Shown here in pieces: positions 10,801-22,834 of a DNA stretch of 64,000 nucleotides (its first letter is position 1; every line of letters starts with the position of its first letter). Under the pieces are notes generated by a model that saw only the letters and a list, made by a program, of their open reading frames with translations, searched no databases and was not told where the DNA came from. The DNA comes from Puniceicoccus vermicola (GTDB lineage Bacteria; Verrucomicrobiota; Verrucomicrobiia; Opitutales; Puniceicoccaceae). The stretch covers positions 62,001-126,000 of the forward strand of contig NZ_JACHVA010000033.1 in assembly GCF_014230055.1 (NCBI RefSeq), written 5' to 3'. Position numbers and translations under genes: made by a program.

Positions 10801-12318
10801 TCAGGGCAAAGCGTTTAGCTCGCGGCGAACGGCATCGACATTTGGATCATTTGGAGCCAGCTCCAAAAACTCGCGGAAAAAGAAAGCAGCATTGGCCGGA
10901 TTGCCTCCCGGCTGAGCATACGCTCGGGCCATCGCCAGAGAAAGTTCCGGACTATCGGGAATCTGCGAATAGGCTCTTTCCAGCTCCTCCATGTAACGGG
11001 CCCGAGAGCGGGATTTCTCAATCACACTCAAGTAAGTCATCGTATATTCGAGACTCTCCGGATCCCGTCGACGGGCTTCCAGAATGGCGATCTCGGCGTT
11101 CTCCGGATCACCTTCCATCATGTAAGTCTTCGAGAGCTCAGCCCACACCTCAGGATTGTCGGAATCCTCCTGAACAGCTTTCCAGAATAGAGGAATAGCC
11201 CGGTCAAAGTCTCTCTCTTCGCGCGCCTCTAGGGCATAGTCCAAGGTTGTGGGCTCCGGTGGAGGCGGTGGAGGCAACGGCTCGGGTTCGGGCTCAGGCT
11301 CGACCTCCATTTCTAAAATTTCCATCTCCCCCACTCCCGCGAGTTTTCCGTCGATCGTAGACTGGGGATCCTCAAGAACCGCCATTTTTCCACCACCCTG
11401 CTGCGGGTTGTGCGCCAGAACGGTTCCATGACCGACACGATTCTCATCATCGGTCGAGGTCTCGGCTTCCTCACTCTCTTCGGCTTCCGCTTCAGCGAGT
11501 TTCCTACGTTCTTCCAATGCGGCAATCTCGGCTGCCAAGGTATCCTGACGAACCCTCCAAGCTTTGACGTCATCCTGAGCACCCGCCCACTGACTCGATT
11601 CCACCGCCCCGGGAAACTCTTCATTCAATGTCGCAAGAATTTCTTCGGCCTGCGGAAAATTCTCCGCACGGTAACTCGCTCCCAGTAAACCCATCAGCGC
11701 CCGAAAGCGATCGTCCGGGGCTTCACTCAGTGCGGTTTGAAAATGAATCTCGGCTTGAGGGATATTCCCCGCCTGCATGTAAAGCTCACCCATCGTCGCC
11801 GCATACTCGGGATTGCGGGATGGACCATCCAACCGCTCCGCCCGAAGATGAGCACTCAACGCCGACTGGAAGCGTTGATTTTCGGCAAGAAGCTCCGCCG
11901 AAAAACGCCACGCCTCGGCATCATCGGGATAAAGTTCCAAATAATCATCGATCGTCGACAAAGCGCGGTTCCGATCTCCTTCCTCTGCAAAAAATCGAGC
12001 TGCCGGAAAGAGTAATTCGGAAAATTCCGCATCAGCTTGCGCCGCCTTTTCGTAGAAAACCCCGGCAAATAGGCCCACATCGGACTCCTCATAAGCACGA
12101 CCCAACTCCTGAAGAACAACCCCCCGGTCTGGATATTTCTCATCCAATTGATTCAACAACTCGATCGCCTGATCGTATTGACCCTGATCAATCAGGGCAC
12201 TCGCTTCCGCCAGCTGTTCCTCAAACTTCGCCTCGGGATCACTGCAGGCAGTGAGGAAGAAAAGTGAGAAGAATAGCGGGAAAAACCAACGAAGGACGCT
12301 GCGGGAAGGGCGAGCCAT
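10801..12318 (-). CDS. TPR lipoprotein upstream of dnaG
   Basis: About 505 residues. The start is placed at ATG 12318, giving a signal peptide with lipobox LTAC; the frame is open further upstream but that part looks non-coding. Several TPR units occupy about residues 30-230. Next come an Ala/Glu-rich coiled-coil segment, a Pro-Glu linker with repeated EP and a run of prolines, and a second TPR block of about 150 residues. Probably an outer-membrane-anchored scaffold in the periplasm. It is the first gene of the TPR-dnaG-rpoD-lipoprotein operon, 6 bp before dnaG. The partner is unknown. Confidence 0.82.
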   Translation of the reverse strand: MARPSRSVLRWFFPLFFSLFFLTACSDPEAKFEEQLAEASALIDQGQYDQAIELLNQLDEKYPDRGVVLQELGRAYEESDVGLFAGVFYEKAAQADAEFSELLFPAARFFAEEGDRNRALSTIDDYLELYPDDAEAWRFSAELLAENQRFQSALSAHLRAERLDGPSRNPEYAATMGELYMQAGNIPQAEIHFQTALSEAPDDRFRALMGLLGASYRAENFPQAEEILATLNEEFPGAVESSQWAGAQDDVKAWRVRQDTLAAEIAALEERRKLAEAEAEESEEAETSTDDENRVGHGTVLAHNPQQGGGKMAVLEDPQSTIDGKLAGVGEMEILEMEVEPEPEPEPLPPPPPPEPTTLDYALEAREERDFDRAIPLFWKAVQEDSDNPEVWAELSKTYMMEGDPENAEIAILEARRRDPESLEYTMTYLSVIEKSRSRARYMEELERAYSQIPDSPELSLAMARAYAQPGGNPANAAFFFREFLELAPNDPNVDAVRRELNALP

Positions 12319-12576
12319 AATCGCGTATCTTGTTACCTTGGCGGTCCTTTGCAAGCATCCCCTTTTCAATATACCCATCATCAATAATACCCGCCCCTCC
12401 TTCGGCATATGGACTTCGCTTGGACCTTCATTTGAGAACAGAGGTAAAATAAATTGACTTTTATGCACTGTGGCAGAGCGGTCGATATTTGATCCGCTAG
12501 ATATGTATACCTATCATCGGCGGGAAAGTGCTCCCAAGAATCGACAGAACCCCAATCCCCTGCTACGGAAAAGACC

Positions 12577-13599
12577 GTGAGCCACCGAAAACTGAGTATC
12601 GCCTTTACCCTCCTTCTCTTGTTGGGGTTTGCCGTGTCTCAAGCCCAACCCCTCAAAACAGAGGAGCCGGCCTTTATCTATGCTTCGCCCGATGCTCATA
12701 CCACTCCTGATTATCAAAAGGTAATTCCCCTCCTTCTCGCAGAATGGGAGGCGGCTTACCAACCCATCCGTCCTGGGTCGACGGGACGGGTTGTCCTCAA
12801 AGTCTACACGAATTCCGGCATGGGACTGCGCACGCCCCCCGGCCTCGTTCTCGCCTTGGCCGATGCTCTGGTGGAGCGGGGATTTGCGCGGGAGAACATT
12901 ACTATCGCCGATCTCGACACCCGCCGGCTGAGAGCTTCCGGCTATCTTCCGGCCTTGAGCGATGGAGGTGCAACCTTCCACGGGATGCCGGTCATCTCTC
13001 TGGACAACCCCAAATATCATCTTAAGGACTGGTTCTACGAGAGCCCGCTCCCCCCGCATCCCCTCCTCAAAGGAGCCGAGGAGGGAAAAAATCTGGAGCT
13101 TCTCGAGGGGGACGAAGACCGTAAGAGCTTCCTTCCAGCCCCGCTCCTGTTTAACCTCGATTTCTGGATCAATCTTCCAGTGGCCTTTCATCACCCAATC
13201 CTGGGGATGAGTGGAGCTACCGCGAATGCGGGAGTCTGGTCGGTGAGCAATCAATCCCGATTTTTCAGCCGCCCGGTCAGCGCCGCCAGTTCGACTGTGG
13301 AGATTGCCGCCATCCCGGAACTCCAGCGATCCTGGCTTTTCTCCATCATGAGCCTGGAAGCCTATCAGATCATCGGAGGACCTCGCTTCAATTCCTACTA
13401 CACCCAATCACGACCGGAAGTAATTCTCAGCGCCGATCCACTTCTTATCGATCGGTACGCCCTCGCCGCCATCAACGCCAGCCGCATCCAACGCGGCTTC
13501 GACCCCATCTCCCCGGATCCCCTCTTTTTCCGATATGGAGAGAGCCTTGATCTTGGCAGTGCCAATCTGGACTCCACCCGATTGAAGTCCGTTCAGTGA
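12577..13599 (+). CDS. secreted DUF362-like protein
   Basis: 340 residues from a GTG start, with a signal peptide ending around SQA. The body has the layout of DUF362: a strand ending VVLKVYTNSG, then a helix with GLVLALADALVERG, the INLPVAFHH motif near residue 200, and SADPLLIDRYALAAI near the end. There is no cysteine at all, so it cannot carry the ferredoxin-type clusters fused to some DUF362 proteins. The biochemical function of the family is unsettled. Neighbours give no hint. The family call rests on motif layout only. Confidence 0.65.
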   Translation: MSHRKLSIAFTLLLLLGFAVSQAQPLKTEEPAFIYASPDAHTTPDYQKVIPLLLAEWEAAYQPIRPGSTGRVVLKVYTNSGMGLRTPPGLVLALADALVERGFARENITIADLDTRRLRASGYLPALSDGGATFHGMPVISLDNPKYHLKDWFYESPLPPHPLLKGAEEGKNLELLEGDEDRKSFLPAPLLFNLDFWINLPVAFHHPILGMSGATANAGVWSVSNQSRFFSRPVSAASSTVEIAAIPELQRSWLFSIMSLEAYQIIGGPRFNSYYTQSRPEVILSADPLLIDRYALAAINASRIQRGFDPISPDPLFFRYGESLDLGSANLDSTRLKSVQ

Positions 13600-13684
13600 G
13601 CAGAGCTCGGATCGACCTCCCCCTCGAACATATCCTTACACACAAGCCTATGGCTCTGGACGGTCCCGCAAACGCAAAAACATG

Positions 13685-13796
13685 GGAGCGCGGAGTTCAT
13701 TCTGCCCCGCATGCCACTCAGGCCTTTCGCCTTAGATTTTGAGGGAAACTTTTCATACGCAGGCAATCTGACGGGGCGGAATGAATTCCGCGCTCC
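13685..13796. repeat. inverted REP doublet (REPIN-like)
   Basis: Two palindromic units face each other. Unit A (13685-13710) reads GGAG followed by CGCGGAGTTCATTCTG. Unit B (13772-13796) read on the minus strand is GGAG followed by CGCGGAATTCATTCCG. A 5' GGAG/GTAG foot next to an imperfect hairpin is the known layout of REP sequences, and a pair in opposite orientation about 60 bp apart is that of a REPIN. The rest of the 13600-13953 gap shows no gene. Confidence 0.7.
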
Positions 13797-13953
13797 GTTT
13801 TAGGCGTATTCCTACAGGACAACTCGAAGATCTTACAGGAAAACGCTAGCCTAGGAATTGGTGTCTAAGGATATGCCCTCGAAGCGGCCTTTCACGGCTG
13901 AGGAGATCGTCATTCACCGGCAAAAGAGAGCCGCTCGCTAGACAAAGACAGAC

Positions 13954-13988
13954 AAAAAAAAGCGCCTCCCGGTTTCCCGGGAGGCGCT
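13954..13988 (-). terminator. intrinsic terminator of amtB-glnK
   Basis: A perfect 12-pair stem, AGCGCCTCCCGG with CCGGGAGGCGCT, a four-base loop and a T-run on the minus strand. It is 26 bp after the glnK stop. Confidence 0.92.
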
Positions 13989-14013
13989 GGAATGAAATCC
14001 TTTCTGGATCCGC

Positions 14014-14373
<360 letters not shown>

Positions 14374-14413
14374 TTACTGGATTAGAATCCGTCTATTCAA
14401 GAAAGATCCGCAA

Positions 14414-15793
<1,380 letters not shown>

Positions 15794-15877
15794 AGTTCTG
15801 TTTGAGTTGTTTTGTAGAAGAAACGAACTCGAGGCGGGAACCCCGAGCCGGTCCGGATTTTTTTAACGAACCCGAGC

Positions 15878-15893
15878 TGTAAAGCATGTGCCA
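15878..15893 (-). promoter_or_regulatory. possible sigma-54 promoter of amtB-glnK
   Basis: On the minus strand TGGCACATGCTTTACA matches the -24 element (TGGCAC) with the correct spacing to a -12-like TTAC; the conserved GC of the -12 element is AC here. It lies 85 bp before the amtB start. Sigma-54 control of ammonium transport is common, but the -12 mismatch makes this tentative. The rest of the 15794-16125 gap shows no gene. Confidence 0.35.
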
Positions 15894-16125
15894 TGCCAAC
15901 TAAGGAAGTGACCCGCGAAAGAACCCCTCTTCGCCAGGAACAATCATCCCGCTACCGACTGAAATTAGATCCATTAATGTATAACGATTTCACAATTTGC
16001 TGGAATCCTCAGACCCATGGCGGGAGCAGCCCGCATCGGCCGTCGATTCGGCGGGACTAAAATTGAGCGACTCAATGCAACCGAAAGTTGCGCGCCATCG
16101 GTTACGGTGCATCCTCACAACGATC

Positions 16126-16842
16126 ATGAAAGATTCTTTCACCATCGACGACACCAACCGTAGCTTCGCGGAGATCCCCGCGGAAGAGCGGGTAGACTGG
16201 GCTGTCGAACAATTTTCCGGCGAGCTCGTCCTTTCGACCAGCTTCGGCATTCAATCGGCCGTACTTCTTCACATGGTGGGCACCCGCAAACCGAAGATCC
16301 CGGTGATTTTTGTCGATACCGGCTATCTATTTCCAGAGACCTATCGTTTCGCGGATCGTTTGACCCGCGACCTCGACTTGGACCTCCGCGTTTACAATCC
16401 CCGCATGACGGCTGCCCGCCAGGAAGCTCTCTACGGAAAGCGCTGGGAGGGAAGCCTCGACGATCTCGGGGACTACAATCGGGATAATAAGGTCGAACCG
16501 ATGAATCGCGCACTTGGGGAACTCGGCGCCCGGGCCTGGATCTCCGGCCTGCGACGATCCCAGGGCAGCTCCCGGAGCGAACGGGAATTCATCGAGCTCC
16601 AGAACAAGACCTATAAGATCTATCCAATCCTGGATTGGTCGAATCGCGAGATTTACCAATATCTGACGAAACATGACCTCCCCTATCATCCTCTTTGGGA
16701 GCAGGGCTACGTCTCTATGGGTGACTGGCACAGCACGCAGAAATTGACCGAAGGAATGACCGAGGAAGAGACTCGCTTCGGTGGCCGCAAGCGCGAGTGC
16801 GGACTTCACGAGTTGACGGGCGGCCAAGATTTCCAGATCTGA
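16126..16842 (+). CDS. cysH: phosphoadenylyl-sulfate reductase
   Basis: Reduces PAPS (or APS) to sulfite in assimilatory sulfate reduction. The start is placed at ATG 16126, giving 238 residues; the open frame reaches 15997 but the extension is unlike the family. STSFGIQS is the PP-loop nucleotide site, RRSQGSSR the substrate loop, and ECGLH at 224-228 holds the catalytic cysteine. The CC...CxxC cluster-binding cysteines of APS reductases are absent, so a thioredoxin-dependent PAPS-type enzyme is more likely. No other sulfate-assimilation gene is adjacent. Confidence 0.92.
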   Translation: MKDSFTIDDTNRSFAEIPAEERVDWAVEQFSGELVLSTSFGIQSAVLLHMVGTRKPKIPVIFVDTGYLFPETYRFADRLTRDLDLDLRVYNPRMTAARQEALYGKRWEGSLDDLGDYNRDNKVEPMNRALGELGARAWISGLRRSQGSSRSEREFIELQNKTYKIYPILDWSNREIYQYLTKHDLPYHPLWEQGYVSMGDWHSTQKLTEGMTEEETRFGGRKRECGLHELTGGQDFQI

Positions 16843-16921
16843 GGAAGGGGCTTCACCTCCCTGATACACTGATGGCCATGTTCCAGAATAAGACCGCCTT
16901 TTTTCCACAGAATCTACGCTG

Positions 16922-17677
16922 ATGCGCACCGCCTTCCTCCCTTCCGCAGGCTTGGGCAAACGCCTTCGTCCGATGACCGCACGGATCCCGAAGCCTCTGC
17001 TGCCCGTCGCGGGCGAACCGATCATCCATCACGTCATGCGCCATTGTGCGAGGGCGGGGGTTGAGCGATTCATCATCAACACCAGCCATCTTCCCGAGGC
17101 CTTCGAAGTCGCTTTCCCGGATCACGAGTGGAACGGTTTTCCCCTGGAGTTCGTCCACGAGCCAATTCGATTGGAGACGGGCGCGGGTTTGAAAAACATC
17201 GAGCCCCTTCTCGACCCTTCCGAATCGGTTCTCATCTATAACAGCGACATCCTTACCGACCTGCCTCTCGATCACCTCCTCCAGAAGCACGAAGAGTCCG
17301 GCAGACCGCTGGTAACCCTCGCCTCCTCCCTCGCAGGCAAGGACTTACACCTCCTCACCGATGGAAACGGCCGCCTCCTGAAGGTCGATCGCTCAGAAAA
17401 AGGAGACACCGAAGGACGTCATCAATTCCTCGGGATCTCGGTGATTGAGCCCGGATTCCTGCGTTATCTCCAAAAAGACTCTCCCGAATCCCTCATCCAC
17501 GGCTGGACCCGTGCCCTCGAGGAAGACCGGGAATCCGTCCGTGTCTGTGAAATTACGGAAGGACGCTGGCAGGATGTCGGGACCTTAAACGCCTACGAAT
17601 CCGTTCGCGAATCCGGCCTCAATCACGAGGCGCTCTCTCTCAGCAACCCCGCTGGCACGGCTTCGGAGAACCTGTGA
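16922..17677 (+). CDS. MurU-like sugar-1-phosphate nucleotidyltransferase
   Basis: 251 residues of the NTP-transferase fold. The nucleotide loop PSAGLGKRLRPMT and the following IPKPLLPVAG are clear, and YNSDIL near residue 104 carries the metal-binding Asp. The size (no C-terminal hexapeptide domain) and the overlap with an AmgK-like kinase match MurU, which makes UDP-MurNAc from MurNAc-1-phosphate. Another sugar nucleotide is possible. The stop overlaps the GTG start of the next gene by 4 bp. Confidence 0.75.
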   Translation: MRTAFLPSAGLGKRLRPMTARIPKPLLPVAGEPIIHHVMRHCARAGVERFIINTSHLPEAFEVAFPDHEWNGFPLEFVHEPIRLETGAGLKNIEPLLDPSESVLIYNSDILTDLPLDHLLQKHEESGRPLVTLASSLAGKDLHLLTDGNGRLLKVDRSEKGDTEGRHQFLGISVIEPGFLRYLQKDSPESLIHGWTRALEEDRESVRVCEITEGRWQDVGTLNAYESVRESGLNHEALSLSNPAGTASENL

Positions 17678-18711
17678 CCCTCCCCGCTGCTAAGATTTCC
17701 ATCCCCGAAGCTCTCGCGGCCGATTTGGAGGCATTCCCCGCGGATCCATTCCCGGGCGAAGCCATTCCGATCGCTTCGGGAGCCTCGGGGAGGCGCTTTT
17801 TCCGGATCCTCCGCGGCGAGCAAACCCGCGTCCTCATGGCCTATCCTCCGGAGCCGCACGAGAACCTATTGTTCAGTGCCATCGGCCACGCTCTGCGCGC
17901 TGAAAAAATTCCGGTGCCCAAGATTTTATCCGAAAACCGCGAACGCGGATGGGTCTGGCTCGAGGATCTCGGGGAAAGGGACCTCTACTCCGCCCGCGAG
18001 GAAAAATCTGAACGGCTTCTCTACTACGACCAGGCCCTTGAAACCCTCCACCGGATCCAGCAACTTCCCGAAGACCTTTTCGCCGACCGAGACATCGAGA
18101 CTCTCCCCGGCTTCGACCAAGAGCTTTACCAGTTCGAGCAGCGCTATTTCCGGCACGAACTAGTTGACCGGCTCGCTCCCAATTTTCCCATTCCGGCCAC
18201 TCTTGAGGTCGAAATGAAAGAGCTCGAGACACGCCTCATCAGCAAACCGACCACTTGGGTGCATCGGGATTTTCAAAGTAAAAACCTGATGATCGATCTT
18301 GAGGGGCGGATTCGCGTGGTCGACTTCCAAGGAATCCGCCGGGGCCACAGGTATTACGATCTGGCGAGCCTCCTCTGCGACCCTTACGTCAACCTCCCTG
18401 CCGACGAGCGCCAGCAGAACTTCGAAGATTTCTGTCAGCTCTCCTCGCTTTCTCCCCAAGAGGAGCAAAAGGATTTCTCTTCCGCCTGCTGCCAACGTCT
18501 CATGCAGGCCCTCGGCGCCTATGGCCGATTTGGCCTCGGTGGTAGGGTCGAGTTTTTCCAGACGAAAATCCCCGTGGCTCTCGCACTTCTTCAGAGCAGC
18601 GCGAACGAGGCTCAACTGCCCGGCCTCGCCCATCTCGCTGGCCAGCTAAAAAATCTCGATTTGCCCGCGACCGCGCAAGTCCCAGAGGTAAAACCAGTTC
18701 CGAGAAAGTAG
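17674..18711 (+). CDS. AmgK-like aminoglycoside-phosphotransferase-family sugar kinase
   Basis: 345 residues of the APH fold. The Gly-rich loop SGASGRRFFRI is near the N-terminus, the catalytic HRDFQSKNLM is around residue 195, and the metal-binding DFQ follows about 20 residues later, within VVDFQGIRRG. AmgK phosphorylates the anomeric carbon of MurNAc/GlcNAc, feeding MurU and so bypassing de novo UDP-MurNAc synthesis. The translational overlap with the MurU-like gene is the main support. The C-terminal 30 residues look unstructured. Confidence 0.75.
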   Translation: MTLPAAKISIPEALAADLEAFPADPFPGEAIPIASGASGRRFFRILRGEQTRVLMAYPPEPHENLLFSAIGHALRAEKIPVPKILSENRERGWVWLEDLGERDLYSAREEKSERLLYYDQALETLHRIQQLPEDLFADRDIETLPGFDQELYQFEQRYFRHELVDRLAPNFPIPATLEVEMKELETRLISKPTTWVHRDFQSKNLMIDLEGRIRVVDFQGIRRGHRYYDLASLLCDPYVNLPADERQQNFEDFCQLSSLSPQEEQKDFSSACCQRLMQALGAYGRFGLGGRVEFFQTKIPVALALLQSSANEAQLPGLAHLAGQLKNLDLPATAQVPEVKPVPRK

Positions 18712-18780
18712 ACCGAATCGACATCCAGATTCCATCGATCGGTTCTTGCACGTCAGGGGCTTTCGACCGAATCTGAACCC

Positions 18781-21700
18781 ATGTCGGGCAGCCACAATCC
18801 TTTCGTCCATCTCCACGTCCACACGGACCGCAGTCTGCTGGATGGATGCTGCCGAATTGACCTCCTGGCCGACCGCGCCGCCGAGCTCGGCATGCCGGCG
18901 CTCGCTATGACCGACCACGGGAATCTGTTCGGGGCGATTGAGTTCTACCGACAGATGACCAAGCGCGGAATCAAACCGCTCATCGGGTGCGAAATCTACC
19001 TCGTTCACGACCACATGATGGACGAGCGGCCCAAGCGCGAACGAAAGCGCTCCGACGACATGGTCGATGTCCCTGTAGAAGAACTCGGCCCTGAAAATTT
19101 CCCGAAAAACCAGATCCACCACAAGACCCTCATCGCCAAGGATTTCACAGGGTATCAGAATCTGGTGAAGCTCGTCTCCGATGCCCATACCAACGGGATG
19201 TATTACCGTCCGCGGACGGATATGGAGCAGCTGGCCAAGCACTCGGAAGGGATCATCGGCCTCTCCGGCTGCATCAACGGGGTCGCCTCCCAATACCTGA
19301 TTTATTCAGACTATCAAAAGGCGCGGGAGGCGACGGCCCAGTTCATCGACATATTCGGGAAGGATAATTACTTCATCGAGATTCAAGACCACGGAATGCC
19401 CGCCCAACGGCGCATCATCCCCGGCTTGGTCAAGCTCGCCAAAGAGTTCGACCTCAAAGTGGTCTGCGCCAACGACGTGCACTACGTCCGCAAGGAGGAT
19501 TGGGAAACCCACGACGCCCTCCTGTGCATTCAAACCGGGAAGGTCATCGCCGATGAGCAGCGAATGCGCTACCCCTCCCGGCAGTTCTACCTCAAGAGCG
19601 AAGCCGAAATGGCGCAGGTCTTTAAGGAGATCCCCGAGAGTGTTACCAACACTCTCGAAGTCGCAGAGCGGGTCGACCTGAAGCTCGAGTTTGGCGTCAG
19701 CCACTACCCCGTTTTCCAGAAGCCGGAAACGATTGAGATTCAGACCCGTTCGGACGAGTTCGACAAGATCCTCGACATCTACATCGAGGAGCAGAAGAAG
19801 GTGAACAAGCAGAACGGCGTCGAGGACGGAATCATCCTCACCGACGAAAAGCGTGAACTCCTGAAAGGAAACGGCCGGGTTCTCTTCGACCTCTGCAAAA
19901 AGGGAGTTCTGGAGCGATACGGAGTCGACTACGACCATCCAGAGAAATTTGTTCCCGGGCCCAAGCAGGACGAGGGTTATGCGAAGCGCGTTTGCGACCA
20001 GCTCGAATACGAGTTGGCGATCATTTCGGGAACTGGCTTCGTCGATTACTTCCTCATCGTCTGGGACTTTATTGACTGGGCCCGCCGCCAAGGGATTCCC
20101 GTGGGCCCCGGTCGCGGTTCCGGTGCTGGCTGTCTCGTCGCCTACGTCCTCAAGATCACCGACATCGATCCCCTGCGCTTCGGCCTGCTCTTCGAGCGAA
20201 TGCTGAACCTCGAACGTGTTTCGCCGCCGGATTTCGACGTCGACTTCTGCATGCGCCGCCGCGACGAGGTGGTGAGCTACGTCCGCGAAAAATACGGCGC
20301 GGACTCCGTGGCCAACATTGTCACCTACGGAACCTTTGGTCCCAAAATGGTGGTCCGCGACCTCGCCCGCGTCAACGGGCTCGAGTACAAGGACGCCGAT
20401 CGTCTCGCCAAAATGGTTCCCGACGATCTCGGAATTTCCATGGCCGGTGCCATCGAGAAATCCCAAGACCTCCGCGAAGCCATCAAGACCGACCCGATCG
20501 CCCGCAAGATCGTCGACCAAGGTAAGGTCATCGAAGGCATGGTCCGCAACACCGGCAAGCACGCCTGCGGGATTATCATCGCCGACCGCAAGTTGACCGA
20601 CCTGGTTCCCGTTTGCCTTCAAGAAGGAGATTTGACGACCCAGTACGCCAAAGGCCCCGTTGAAGACCTCGGCCTGCTGAAGATGGACTTTCTGGGACTG
20701 AAGAACTTGACCGTCATCTCCGACGCCGAGAGCTTCATCCGCACCTCCCACAACAAACCGGACTTCCGGATTGAGGACATCTCCCTCGAAGACCAAGCCA
20801 CCTTCGACCTCCTCAACGAGGGCAGGACCGTCGGAGTCTTCCAGCTGGAGTCGGACGGGATGCAGGCCCTCTCCCGTCAGATCGGCCTGAGCAGTTTTGA
20901 AGAGATCATCGCGTTGATCGCCCTTTACCGTCCGGGCCCGATGCAGTTCATCCCCCAGTTCATTGAAGGAAAGAAAGACCGGTCGAAAATTCACGTCCCC
21001 CACCCGCTCCTGAAAGAACTGGTGGAAGAAACCTACGGGGTTCTGGTCTACCAAGAGCAGGTGATGCAATCGGCACGGATCATCGCCGGATTCACTCTCG
21101 GTAATGCGGATATTCTCCGCCGCGCCATGGGGAAGAAGAAGAAAGACGTCATGGCCGAGCAAAAGGCTATCTTCGTCAAAGGCGCCAAAGAAACGAACAA
21201 TATTGCTCGCAGAGAAGCGGAGGAAATTTTTGGAATTCTGGAAAAGTTTGCGGAATACGGCTTCAATAAGTCGCACTCCGCCGCCTACGCCATGGTCAGC
21301 TACCGGACCGCCTACCTCAAGGCGAACTATCCGGTCGAGTTCATGGCTGGCCTCCTCTCCGCTGAACTCGGAAACGCCGACAAGGTCGCCAACTACGTCT
21401 CCGAAGCCATCGCCCTCGGCATCCCCGTCCTCGGCCCGGACATCAACGAATCGCGGCACAACTTCACCCCCGTGCCCGCCGAAAACGAAGGCGACAAAGG
21501 CCGCATCCGTTTTGGAATGAGCGCGATTAAGGGTGTGGGCGACTCCGCCACCGCCAAGATCATCGAAGAGCGCGACAACAACGGCCACTATACGGATTTC
21601 ACCGACTTCGTCGCCCGCACGGACATGAAAGCCGTGAACCGGCGAACCCTCGAAAACTTAATCCGCACCGGCACCTTCGACTCCTTTGGCGAAGACCGGG

Positions 21701-22566
21701 CCAGTCTGCTCGCCAATCTCGACGCCCTCCTCAGCGCCGCGATGGCCGAGCGCAAGGACCGCGAATCCGGCCAGGGCTCTCTCTTCGACCTCATGGAGGA
21801 GAGTACAGAAGATGAAGCGCCGAACGACGGCACGACCCGTATCGAAGTCGATCCCATGGGACGCAAAGAAAAGCTCACCCATGAAAAAGAGCTTCTCGGA
21901 TTCTATCTCTCCGGCCACCCTCTCGACGATTACGGGATGCTCGCCGACTGCCTCCTCTCCGACGATCCAGCCGAATACGAAGAACTCGAAGACGAGGAAA
22001 CCTTCCGCTTCACCGGAGTCATCTCCGGACTCGAGCAGCGGATGACTCGGAAGACGGGTGACCCCTGGGCCAAATTTAACCTCCTCACCCGCACCAAAAG
22101 CCTCCCGATCACCGTCTTCCCAAAAAGCTTCGAGAAAAATCGGAACTTTATCGGGATGAACAATATCGTCGTCGTCGAAGGCCGAGTCGCCCGCCGCGAT
22201 GAAGGAGTCGACCTCCACGGGCTCGCCATTCGCCCCCTCCACAATTCCCTCTCCCAACTCATTCGCAAAATGACCTGGGTCATCCGCGGAAATGACGATG
22301 GCACCCGATTCCTCAAGGAACTCCGAAACTCCATGACCTTCGACGAGTCAGGTCTCCCGATTACGGTCGTGGTCATGGCCGACGGCGACCGAGCCTATCG
22401 CGCCGAAGTCTCCCAAACTCTCCGCATCCCTCCCCACTGGCCGAGAATCCAAAAACTCCGCGAGCATCCCGCAGTCGTCGGCATCCGCCTCTCCGTCACC
22501 GAACCCCGGGAAATCGACGATCGCCCCCACTGGATGAAACGCCAACGCGACCGCCAAGCGGGCTAG
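18781..22566 (+). CDS. dnaE: DNA polymerase III alpha subunit
   Basis: The replicative polymerase, 1261 residues. The N-terminal PHP domain has HVHTDRS, TDHGN and NDVHY metal motifs. The palm carries GPGRGSGAG and the catalytic pair in PDFDVDFC. Fingers, the helix-hairpin-helix region and a C-terminal OB fold ([13 protein letters not shown], about residue 1075) follow in the usual order for the DnaE1 type. About 50 Lys/Glu-rich residues are inserted between the PHP domain and the palm (around 19718-19870) relative to the E. coli protein. It probably has its own promoter in the 69-bp gap after the kinase. Confidence 0.97.
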   Translation: MSGSHNPFVHLHVHTDRSLLDGCCRIDLLADRAAELGMPALAMTDHGNLFGAIEFYRQMTKRGIKPLIGCEIYLVHDHMMDERPKRERKRSDDMVDVPVEELGPENFPKNQIHHKTLIAKDFTGYQNLVKLVSDAHTNGMYYRPRTDMEQLAKHSEGIIGLSGCINGVASQYLIYSDYQKAREATAQFIDIFGKDNYFIEIQDHGMPAQRRIIPGLVKLAKEFDLKVVCANDVHYVRKEDWETHDALLCIQTGKVIADEQRMRYPSRQFYLKSEAEMAQVFKEIPESVTNTLEVAERVDLKLEFGVSHYPVFQKPETIEIQTRSDEFDKILDIYIEEQKKVNKQNGVEDGIILTDEKRELLKGNGRVLFDLCKKGVLERYGVDYDHPEKFVPGPKQDEGYAKRVCDQLEYELAIISGTGFVDYFLIVWDFIDWARRQGIPVGPGRGSGAGCLVAYVLKITDIDPLRFGLLFERMLNLERVSPPDFDVDFCMRRRDEVVSYVREKYGADSVANIVTYGTFGPKMVVRDLARVNGLEYKDADRLAKMVPDDLGISMAGAIEKSQDLREAIKTDPIARKIVDQGKVIEGMVRNTGKHACGIIIADRKLTDLVPVCLQEGDLTTQYAKGPVEDLGLLKMDFLGLKNLTVISDAESFIRTSHNKPDFRIEDISLEDQATFDLLNEGRTVGVFQLESDGMQALSRQIGLSSFEEIIALIALYRPGPMQFIPQFIEGKKDRSKIHVPHPLLKELVEETYGVLVYQEQVMQSARIIAGFTLGNADILRRAMGKKKKDVMAEQKAIFVKGAKETNNIARREAEEIFGILEKFAEYGFNKSHSAAYAMVSYRTAYLKANYPVEFMAGLLSAELGNADKVANYVSEAIALGIPVLGPDINESRHNFTPVPAENEGDKGRIRFGMSAIKGVGDSATAKIIEERDNNGHYTDFTDFVARTDMKAVNRRTLENLIRTGTFDSFGEDRASLLANLDALLSAAMAERKDRESGQGSLFDLMEESTEDEAPNDGTTRIEVDPMGRKEKLTHEKELLGFYLSGHPLDDYGMLADCLLSDDPAEYEELEDEETFRFTGVISGLEQRMTRKTGDPWAKFNLLTRTKSLPITVFPKSFEKNRNFIGMNNIVVVEGRVARRDEGVDLHGLAIRPLHNSLSQLIRKMTWVIRGNDDGTRFLKELRNSMTFDESGLPITVVVMADGDRAYRAEVSQTLRIPPHWPRIQKLREHPAVVGIRLSVTEPREIDDRPHWMKRQRDRQAG

Positions 22567-22834
22567 TCTCCGGTAGGTTCTGAAACAAAAATGTGACCCG
22601 GCCGGTCGTCGCATATTTTTCGTCTGGTTTATTGCAAAACCCCGGACATCATCCGGACCCCTCCACAACTACCTGATATTTAACCACTTAAAAATCAAGA
22701 CGGCGTCAACTATTTTAGAACAGTTCTCTTGATTCATTCCGGCTATCAATAGCACTGCAAACGGTCCAACTATCGGATTTGATCTTTCTTCCTTCCTGCC
22801 CTACCAATAACCGAACTGAACGCATCCCAGATCT

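Noticed and set aside
12468-12500. Sequence resembling the 5' half of a serine tRNA (GTGGCAGAGCGGT)
   Set aside because: No matching acceptor 3' strand, no T-arm with GTTCGAATCC and no CCA; most likely chance.
12514-13407. Minus-strand frame of 297 codons opposite the DUF362-like gene
   Set aside because: The plus-strand protein has a signal peptide and DUF362-like motifs; the minus frame has no recognisable sequence.
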